DNA of 64,000 bases. It comes from Protonemura montana. Taxonomy: Eukaryota > Arthropoda > Insecta > Plecoptera > Nemouridae. Below the pieces are notes generated by a model, which saw only the letters and a program-made list of their open reading frames with translations, made no database searches and was not told the origin of the DNA. Below are positions 11,801 to 21,600 of this stretch, piece by piece. Each line of letters starts with the position of its first letter. Within the stretch, counting starts at the first letter, position 1. Made by a program: the position numbers and the translations under genes. The stretch is taken from NCBI GenBank assembly GCA_947568835.1, contig OX387610.1, positions 684,501 through 748,500 of the forward strand, written 5' to 3'.

Positions 11801-13588
11801 GTGCATTCGACTGGACAGTAAGCCTGTAAAACATACCTGGCATGCACTCTTATAGGCAGTGCATTCGACTGGACAGTAAGCCTGTAAAACATACCTGACA
11901 TGCACTCTTATAGGCAGTGCATTCGACTGGACAGTAAGCCTGTAAAACATACCTGGCATGCACTCTTATAGGCAGTGCATTAGACTGGACAGTAAGCCTG
12001 TAAAACATACCTGGCATGCACTCTTATAGGCAGTGCATTCGACTGGACAGTAAGCCTGTAAAACATACCTGGCATGCACTCTTATAGGCAGTGCATTCGA
12101 CTGGACAGTAAGCCTGTAAAACATACCTGGCATGCACTCTTATAGGCAGTGCATTCGACTGGACAGTAAGCCTGTAAACATACCTGGCATGCACTCTTAT
12201 AGGCAGTGCATTCGACTGGACAGTAAGCCTGTAAAACATACCTGACATGCACTCTTATAGGCAGTGCATTCGACTGGACAGTAAGCCTGTAAAACATACC
12301 TGGCATGCACTCTTATAGGCAGTGCATTCGACTGGACAGTAAGCCTGTAAAACATACCTGACATGCACTCTTATAGGCAGTGCATTCGACTGGACAGTAA
12401 GCCTGTAAAACATACCTGGCATGCACTCTTATAGGCAGTGCATTCGACTGGACAGTAAGCCTGTAAAACATACCTGGCATGCACTCTTATAGGCAGTGCA
12501 TTCGACTGGACAGTAAGCCTGTAAAACATACCTGGCATGCACTCTTATAGGCAGTGCATTCGACTGAACAGTAAGCCTGTAAAACATACCTGGCATGCAC
12601 TCTTATAGGCAGTGCATTCGACTGGACAGTAAGCCTGTAAAACATACCTGGCATGCACTCTTATAGGCAGTGCATTCGACTGGACAGTAAGCCTGTAAAA
12701 CATACCTGACATGCACTCTTATAGGCAGTGCATTCGACTGGACAGTAAGCCTGTAAAACATACCTGGCATGCACTCTTATAGGCAGTGCATTCGACTGGA
12801 CAGTAAGCCTGTAAAACATACCTGACATGCACTCTTATAGGCAGTGCATTCGACTGGACAGTAAGCCTGTAAAACATACCTGACATGCACTCTTATAGGC
12901 AGTGCATTCGACTGGACAGTAAGCCTGTAAAACATACCTAACATGCACTCTTATAGGCAGTGCATTCGACTGGACAGTAAGCCTGTAAAACATACCTGAC
13001 ATGCACTCTTATAGGCAGTGCATTCGACTGGACAGTAAGCCTGTAAAACATACCTGGCATGCACTCTTAAAGGCAGTGCATTCGACTGGACAGTAAGCCT
13101 GTAAAACATACCTGGCATGCACTCTTATAGGCAGTATACACAAAGGCACTCTTATAGGTAATACAGAACAATGTGTTTATTTAATTAAGGTCCAACTGTT
13201 AATATTTAAACAGTATTTGTCTACAATTAGTTGTAAAATCTATGCTCTAGAAATCCTCCTTGAATTGAGGTGAAAAATAGTGACATTTGTTAAAATATTA
13301 ATATCAAGCATTGCTCTGAATTGCTCACCTTCAGTTGACATGACAAGCTTTGTTGATGGAAACTTTGTCTCTGTTGTTGGTCTTTTACAAGAGCAGGTCT
13401 CCAGCAGCCGTTGACAGCAATCTAGAAGAAAGAATTCATAACTCAGACATCGACAGCTTCTCATTGGTTTCTCATCAGAGCAATTGTATGAACTTCAACT
13501 AACCTTGTGTAAAGTTGTATTCAAAGTGAGTTGGTGGTTCTTGAATCTCTAATGCATCCAACAATGTGTTGCTGTGGCTAGAAGCCAT
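5886..13588 (-). CDS. Unrecognised protein, four-exon model, about 166 residues
   Basis: Not recognised. A start codon in good context (AGGATGG, ATG at 13588) opens exon 13504-13588. It is followed by 13329-13421, 6164-6306 and 5886-6065, which ends in TGA. All four junctions use consensus GT/AG sites (for example TTCTAG and TTTTGCAG acceptors), and the phases 1, 1 and 0 join into one 501-nt frame. The protein begins MASSHSNTLLDALEIQEPPT, has a Cys-rich stretch (DCCQRLLETCSCKRP), and ends with a hydrophobic segment (VKLILILFIG) that could be a membrane anchor. The third exon also has an open second frame, so its assignment is the weakest part. The middle intron holds the 58-bp array and a LINE fragment. 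AATAAA on the minus strand lies near 5490. Confidence 0.4.
6437..7090 (+). mobile_element. LINE 3' fragment (Jockey/CR1-type reverse transcriptase C-terminus)
   Basis: Truncated non-LTR retrotransposon. The sequence from 6437 reads LLYGIIIWGGPARMKRLFTL, then QKRAIRYMSYA, the usual region after the RT core (compare the LFTLQKRA-type motif). The frame then changes, and 6620-6858 reads HNTRIKKDIRINDG... to a stop. It ends in an AATAAATAAATA tail near 7075-7085. It lies in the long intron of the unrecognised minus-strand gene. Confidence 0.8.
7105..7165. repeat. Short dispersed repeat (also inverted at 30620-30690)
   Basis: GGCACTGGTCTAATGGCGTC followed by GATGAACCTAACCTAGCCTAG matches the reverse complement of 30620-30690. 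A related short match (TTAGACCAGTGCCAC) is at 29740. Its class is unknown. Confidence 0.7.
7298..13135. repeat. 58 bp minisatellite, about 100 copies
   Basis: Tandem unit of 58 bp beginning GCCTGTAAAACATACCTGGC and containing TGCACTCTTATAGGCAGTGCA, whose ends (TGCAC/GTGCA) are inverted. The span of 5.84 kb gives about 100 copies. Variation is limited and recurrent: TGGCATG or TGACATG, and ATTCGACT, ATTCAACT, ATTAGACT or ATTGGACT. One unit near 12176 is a base short. One minus-strand frame of the unit has a stop, so the array does not encode a long repeat protein. It lies in an intron of the unrecognised gene. Confidence 0.98.
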
Positions 13589-15478
13589 CCTTGGGCTGGG
13601 TTTTGCTGCATACAAAGAATCAATTAATACCTAAATATAAACTGCATCGAGGAAATACCAGGCCTTACAATCACACATAAAAGTGGTTGATTTGCCAGGT
13701 TTAGCAGACAGATCTGTAATATTTACAAAATATATAAATATAAACAAATATTGTTTAAATTGGACTTTGCAGCTAGGATTGACAGAGGATGAATAGTTCA
13801 TCCAGATGAAGCTGCAATCTGAAGCTTGTCAGCCAGCAACAATGTCTTCCATTCAAGTTTTAACCATAGATTCAACATCAAGTCTTATAGGACGGCAGTT
13901 AAAAACTTCAGCAGACAGAAATTACAGATAGGATAGTCACGAATAGCATAAAGAGTCACCTGTAGAGGATTGCAGTTCCATAGTATCTGGACTGGTTGCC
14001 AGTTACAAAGATGACTTGCTCCATTACCGAGTTACTCCATTACGAGCAGCAATCATCTGACTTAGCTCACACTCAATCAACATCAGCGGTATCCTAGAAA
14101 CAAAGCAAAACCTCACTTAAAACATGGAAAGCTACGCAAGGGTCAGTGAGGAGAAACTAAGCGTTCAATTGGATGATTCGATTCCTGTGCTCCGATCGTT
14201 CAACGGCATCGCAGCAGAGGTCCCGATTCTTAAAGAGTGCTCTGGACACCCTCGCTTATCAAGGAATTTATTTCTACACGTAAAAAGGCGATATGGGCCG
14301 TAAACTAGCCATAACCCATCAGGCATAACCCTACCTGATTGAATAACGGCAATGTCAGGAGACTTACCCAAACAAGAGCAAAAGTATCAATCTCATAGGC
14401 TGAGAAAACTTGCAGAATCAGTCTGGGAATACTCTCGATGACAAAGTACCGTAATTTAGAAGAATATTGGACTTATTTAAAGTCATGAAACATGCTTGTG
14501 AAGACGACTGGAGTGAAGTAGGCTCTTCACCGGCACAATTCAGGGCTTCCAACTAACAAAAAATAATGTCGTCTCAAATTCACTCGGATAATTTTTGCGG
14601 TAAAGTTCGAAAATATAATAACTGTTTGCGTCAATATGCTTGTGTACATTATTTGTAGCGCAATTCTTCCTGTCAGCGACAAGACTTGAAGATCGTTTCC
14701 CATTGGAATTGAAAAAAATTGTTAAAAAGCATTAATGAATCAAATAAAAATCAAATACAATATCTTATGCTAATAATTTTACAATCTCAGCTTGATCACG
14801 ATTAGGGTTCTTGACGATATTTGTTGGTGGGTTTAGCTTTTCTTGTTTTGTAAGTTAATAGTGGAATCATTGGTTATCGTCGCGGTTTGTTGTCGGCAAA
14901 AAGACTTTGTGTAACTAAAATGAGACTTACCCGAAGAGGATGTAACCATTCAGCATGATTTTAAATCCAACAGATTTAATTTATTTTATTAAAAAACTTG
15001 TAATATTACAGTGAAATATTTTAAGCATGGCTTTCTGTTTGTTAGAAGAAGAATATTATCAATCACTATGTGTTTAATACGGCTGACAATAATAATGTTC
15101 GGTGAAATCTTAGAGTTACTTTCTACAATCAATTATTACGCCGAGGTTCACATCTAACCTGTCAGGTTGGTACTTGTTGCTGCCACCAGGTTCCAAACAT
15201 TGGCACAAAGTTAGCCACTGATTCGCTCGTTTCAGTAAAATATTTTCAGGAATGAAGCATTTGTTTTAATTTAGAGAAATTGAGCTCAATTGTCTTGATT
15301 GAAGAGGTTTTTATCAATCATTTTGTTCAGTTTACACAAAGACAATTGATTGAGATCAACTCACCGAATTGAAACTTGGGTCAAGAGACAGAAACAAAAA
15401 TAAAAGACAGTTGAAAGCAGCCGGGAAGGAATCATGGAGGAATCCGGGAAGCAATGCATCAAAATACAGCATCTTGTG
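13589..15478. other. Intergenic region between the unrecognised gene and DEK
   Basis: No protein-coding exon could be supported. It presumably holds 5' UTR and promoter sequence of the minus-strand gene starting at 13588 (a TATGCAG acceptor-like site lies just upstream of its ATG) and the downstream flank of DEK. It is mostly AT-rich. Confidence 0.5.
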
Positions 15479-15479
15479 T

Positions 15480-15485
15480 TTTATT
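15480..15485 (-). terminator. Poly(A) signal of DEK
   Basis: TTTATT on the + strand, which is AATAAA on the minus strand, lies about 195 bp beyond the DEK stop. The 3' UTR between them has a GC-rich hairpin at about 15583-15618 (CCCGGGGGAATC pairing with GATTTCCCCGGGG). Confidence 0.6.
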
Positions 15486-15678
15486 TTAAAGAAAACGCTA
15501 AACTTGTTAAGTTTTAAAAAAGCGCGCAACTCTACGCGCTGTCTCCGCCGCCGCTCGGGCGTGCGCTGCTGCCAACCGTATCGCCCGGGGGAATCCGGGG
15601 GATTTCCCCGGGGCCCGGTGATATGTCTAACAGCTAGTGATAGTGAATCGGGGAGCTCGTGTTGGTAGCGCTCGTCTC

Positions 15679-18600
15679 TCAGGTTGAGATCAGCTGAAAC
15701 ACAAACATTTTGTTTGTCAAGGTTGGCATGGAAACAATACAAGTCTTACTGAGCTAACAGACGGAATGTTTGAAGATCTTGTTGATGACAACGAAGGAAT
15801 CTGATTGACTGTTACCATGGAGATTAATTGTTGACTGACAGATGTCTTCTTGTCATTGGAATCATTCATAAAAGTTGGGGACGGAAATAAAAATATTTCA
15901 CTTATTTGACAAGCGGAGGTCAAAAGACTTGTTTCAATTCGTCAAAAATGTGTTATAATTTATCAAAATTGGTTTAATTTTAGAGGAAAGGAACAAAATC
16001 TGTCAAAATTATCACGATTGCAATGCATTTGTTGAGATGATTTCAGTGTATTTGATGAGAATGACGGATCTCCAAGGAATAGAACCAAGTGACTGTGAAT
16101 ACTCACAGTCACTCTGATTCTAGTGACGCTATATCACGTCACAACCTGTCAAACTCGAATAACTACAATTTGACGATGAATTAACAATTTAACTTCATAA
16201 CAACTTCATTTAACAATGAAGTTATTATTGTGGTCGTCATGACAACTCACCGACTTGACGGTAGACTTAATGAAGTCCTTCTTATGCGCGAGATCGAACT
16301 CTGGGAACCGAGCGTAGACTTGCTTGCAAACTGTCTTCATTGTGATCTCCTCCAGGTTTGCTCCTTGCAAGATTTCCTTCACAAACACCTTGATCTCAGC
16401 CTCCTGGAACAACAACAAGGCAGAGTCAACAAACAATTTAAATTAAATGTCAGAGTGTCTGGAACAAATGTTGGGAGGTTTTCATTTGCAGGTAAAATAA
16501 ATCCAGAATGGAACAAAATCTTTAAGGAATGCCTGTTAACGGTTGAAGAGTTTAAAATATTGTTGAAATGATTCATTTAATGATGTAAATGTTTGATAAG
16601 ATAACATATTAAATGTTAAGTCTTGTATTAAATGCAGCCAATCTACTCAAGTATACTTCAGTTAAAACCAACTGTTGGTATACACAATGACATTGAACCG
16701 TGATAAATCAAATGTGCAGAAAACAACAAAGAAATAACAAAACACAAAAACATCGCCACGGCGACAAAAGTGAGGTTAGTTTTACCGTCGGCGGTGCCTT
16801 GGCCTTCTTGACGAGCGGCGCGTCATCATCGTCGCTGTCACTCGGCTCCGCAACTTTCTTCTTCTCCGCGGCTTTACGTGTGGGCGTGGCCTTCTTGGCG
16901 GGGGTCGCCGCTTTCTTGGGCGGAGCCTTCTTGGGGGGCGGAGCTTTCTTGGGGGGCGGAGCTTGCTTGGCGCTGCGTTTCCCTCGCGAGGGCGCCTCCT
17001 GGAACGCAACGATGTCATTGGTTGGCGACGGGACGCAGGGGGCGGAGCTTCTACCTTCGTGTATCCAGGTCTAACTTATTGGTCTAAGAATAAAGAAGGC
17101 CAAGAAGAGACGGAAACCGATTTTTGTAACCGTATCCCACGCGGTCACTTGATTTCAATTCACGTCTTTGTAAAATTTGATGAAAAAATAGACAAAATCT
17201 TGTGGTGGCACAACTTTAAAAAGATTATAGGGTAGACCAGCAGCGGTTTGTGATCACTCTCATGTAAATGCAGTCAAAGTAAGCCACCACTATACCAAAC
17301 CAATGAGAATAAATTTAACAAAAATACAGGAACACCAACTTTATAAAATAATTTTGTGCTTCTGGTTTTGCCTCCACTAAAATATTTCCAGGAAGACTGT
17401 GAACCTGAACAACAGGTGGCTTCTACCAGATTAGTTAGCTTGCTTAGCAAGCTAAGCAAGCTAAGCAAGCTAAGCAAGCTAAGAACCAGTGGTAAGTTTA
17501 AATGTTTTTAAATTTATTCTTTTGCTTTATTAACGGTGTTTTTGTTTATTTCTGAAGTAATGATGTTTATTGAAGAAGGGAGAAACATTATACGAAGTTT
17601 GTTCTAAACCTAATGCATCAGATAATAGCAACTTCTTCGTAAATTCAGGAAATGTTGAGTAACTTTTTGACCGATTTCAGTGAAAATCGCAGAGGGCTAA
17701 GATCGAGGAGGCGGCAATGTGCTCTGCGAATTTGGTTCAAATCGGAGCAGATGCAAAAACAAGGTATATTTGTTGCTGTTGAGTAATTGACTCTGGTATT
17801 GAAAGCTTGCCCCACCTCTGAGTCATCTGACGACAGCGCCGGTGTATCTTCTGCCGAGGTCTCCTTGTCGGGGTCCACCGCGTCTTCCGAGCTCGAGTCT
17901 TCCTTCAAGTTGACGCGCTTGCCCTTAGCACGTCGTGACCTTGGAGCTCGGGGGGCGTCGTCCTCATCCTCAGACCTGCCAATCAAAACGCTACGTTAAT
18001 ACCGACACGATACGTTAATACCAACTTCTGAGTTGTTATAATGGTTTTTAGACTCATGTCTATTTCAACTGGGTTTTGAATGCTAAGTGAAGAACAACTA
18101 AATTTCCCAACGTTTCGTAACTTGTACCTGTTACTTTATCAAGGGTAAGAGCAGTCCTGAAAATTTTCCGATAACAAAAGAACCACATAAAATTATAACA
18201 ATTACCAAGTTCAAGCTTCCTAAATGCATATAAATAAAATAATCAGGGTGAATAACTTAAAAACTAACGTATTATGTATTTTCTGAAATAAAATCCGCAA
18301 CAAATTGCTGTTTTTTAACTAACTAATTATGTGTATGGAAAAAACGCCAATTTTTCGAGGTTGTCCTAACGTTATGTAATACAATCAAAATTTCCTTATT
18401 CATTACGTTTAGTTCTTAATCTACTCGTCCAAATATTTTCTTCTGGATTCTTTGTGCTGATTTCTTCTGTCTCCTCACTGATATTCTCTATTCTATTATT
18501 CTGTTGTAAAATTGTTCCCCAAGCTCTATCTAGTTGAAAACTATCATCTTAATTGAAGTTATTTGCTTGTTTTTTAATTTCCATTGCTTCTCTGACTTTT

Positions 18601-21600
18601 CTAGTGAATTTCCTATCATCTCGACATAAAATCCTTACCGTGTCTATTTTAATGTGATGTTGAAACTCATTCCCGTGTTCTGCACAAGCTGATTGATTCA
18701 ACTGGCTTTGTTTTTCCCCAACAATGCAAGATTGTTTTGCTAATCTTATGTGTCTTTCATGTTCCTTGATTCTTGTGCTAATTTTCCTACCTGTTTCTCC
18801 TTTGTAAACTTTTCCACACTCACAACTTGCCTCATAGTCGCCTTTGCATTCTAATGGAACCTGATCTTTCACTGGTCTTACCATTGTACTTATTTTTCTA
18901 TCTGCCCTAAATGCTGTAAAAATCTGCTTTTTCAATAGTACTTTTTTAATTTTCTCTCCTATCTTCGGTACATTTGGTAAAACTGCGATGTATTTGATTT
19001 CATCTAAATTGTTTTCACTAATTCCCTATTCAACTGTCTCAGAGTTTATTTTCCTACTTTCTCTATTTTATAATCGGTTCATTTTTTCAAGTACTCTTCT
19101 TATTTCTTTGGTTTTATAATCATTCTGTTGAAAAATTGTCCTAAATGTTTCTTTTTCTGCCTCGAAGTGTTCCTCATCTGTTAATCTCGCTGATCTTGTC
19201 GCTAATGTTTAGTACCCCGTGTTCTTGCCGAGGATGATGACATGAATCTGCGTGTAAAACCCTGGTTGTGTTTGTTTTATTTTTGTAGACTTTGTGCCCT
19301 AATGAGCCATCTTCTTTTCTAATAACCAAAACATCGAGAAAAGCTAAACATCTATTCTCTTCAACCTTCCATAGTGAATTTTATCCTATCATGCTGTCTA
19401 TTTATGTGTTCTAATAATGTATTCAAATATTCTCTCTCATATTGCCAAACCAACAAAGTGTCATCTACATATCTGAAGAAGCATCTGGACTTGAGTTCTG
19501 CACTATTCAACGCTATTGTCTCTAGATTATCCATGAAGATATTTGCTAATGCTGGAGATAAAGGTGGCCCCATTGCTATTCCTTCTTTCTGCTGATAAAT
19601 ATGACCGTCCCATAAGAAATAATTGCACTTTAAACATTCTTCTATCAAATTGATCAACGTTATTGGTAGCCTAAACTTTCTATTATTTGTCTTCAAAATT
19701 CCTATCGTTTTGTTAAATGTAGGGGTGTGCGAATAGTGGTTTTTGAGTTCGAATCGAATATCGAATCGAATTATTGTCAACAGTTTCAAACCGAATCGAA
19801 TTTCGAATAATTATTTACAAAAACGTCGAATATCGAATCGAATGTCGAAGTATTTCATTTGATCGAAGTATTTTCGAATTGCTACTTTTATCACTTCATT
19901 TCAATTTCAAAACGCAGAATTCTGAATTTTTATTGTCACTTTGGTATTTATTAGCAAGTTTAGCATGTTTTAACTTCCAGTTAAACAGCATTCCGTAAGG
20001 TACATACTTATAGCTCCAGTCTCTTTCCTTTATGTACTACTAAAAAGTTTACCCATAAATCTCATGTTTATCAAATCAGGGTGAGTTGTGACAGATAACC
20101 ATAGCATGATAAACACTTTAAACAGCATGATCATAAAATAACAAAAATGAGCTTTTTGGAGTGGTCCCAAATTACACTCCTCTTATTATCATTGATGTTA
20201 TTGTTATCACCTTGCCTTTCCGTTTCTGCCTCACTCATATCAATATCCATGTTAGAAGCCAGAAGGGGTCATAAGTACGTAAATAGAAGAATAAGCAAGA
20301 ACCAGAGTAAAGGCCATTTTGAATTTCATGTTTGGAATTCAATTTTGTGACGTGTGCTGCTCCCTAGTAGCCATTACATGAACCAACTTCGAAGTTGACC
20401 TCGAAGTATTCGAACAGCGAATAATTTTCTTTCGAACCGAAGTATTTTCGAATGATTTTAAAACAACTAATCGACAATCGAAGTCGAATAATTCGATTCG
20501 ATTCGAGCCGAATTATTCGTCAAGTTCGAAGCTTCGCACACCCCTAGTTAAATGGAATGTTACTAAATAGTCCAAAAACATCTAAACTAACCAGCATATC
20601 TCCTTCTTCCAAATGTACCTGTTTTACCTTTGATAAAAAGTCTTGAGAATTCTTTGCAAATTATTTAGCCTTCACCACTATTTCTCTCAAGATCTTTCCT
20701 ATGGTTCTAGCTATTTCATGTGCTGGTGCACCTATCACACTGATTACTAGTTGCATTGGCACTTGTATCTCTACTCAACTATACTTCTGCTTTTCCCAAT
20801 CTATTTTGTGAATTTTTGGTAACCCATAAGCTTTTGGAACTAATTCTCTTATTAACTTTTCTTCTACTGGCACTTTCTCTAAGCATTCTGTTAATCTCTT
20901 CTCAAATTTTGTTGTGGGGTCTTTATTTAGTTTTACGTAATCCTCTGATGGTATTACTTCATCCATTTGCCTCTTGTAATCTTCTGTATTCATAATAACT
21001 GTTGAATTCCCTTTGTCTGCTTTCAAAATTACTACCTTCTTATTTTTCTTCCCTCGAAGCTTCTGTCTCTTCTGGTTTTGTGTTTTGTTTAAACTCTTTT
21101 GTTTTTCCCTTCCTTCAAATGTATGCTACATCCTGTCTTATAACATCTGCTAATTTGAAAGGTAACCTTTTAACTGCATCTTCTGCCCCTGCTATTATTG
21201 CTTCTACTGGAATACTTTTTGAAGCTATTGCAAAATTGAATCACTTTTCTAAAACTCTATTACCTGAGTGTGCACCTGAGTGAAGATATGTGCCGGTCAC
21301 TTGCTAGGAATTCTTGCTATAGTCAGGTCAGTATAAGAAGGTTCCACGTACAACCAATAAAAGCTCTCTCGTGACTTACTCGGAGTATCCCTTGTCGACT
21401 GCGCGGGCGGCCGCCGACCTCCGCGGTCTCCCCGCACGAGTCAACGCAGTCCCCGCCGACTTGGCTCCCCCTCCCTTGGCTCCGCCCCCAGCTCCGGCAG
21501 CACCCGCCACAGGCTCGAGCAGGAAGGTCATCGTCGTGGCAACCAGTTCGTCTCGACTTCCTGTCGTCGGCAGCGACAGAAGCTCAGCCACCGCCTTCGC

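Noticed and set aside
7442-12306. Repeat-protein frames in the 58-bp array
   Set aside because: One of the three frames has a stop in the consensus unit, so frames last at most about three units unless a variant removes it.
7298-13135. CRISPR array
   Set aside because: Units are contiguous with no unique spacers, and the DNA is animal genomic DNA.
16782-17018. Arg/Pro-rich frame overlapping DEK exon 6
   Set aside because: It is an out-of-frame reading of the DEK exon; the true frame gives APPPKK repeats and the conserved acidic stretch.
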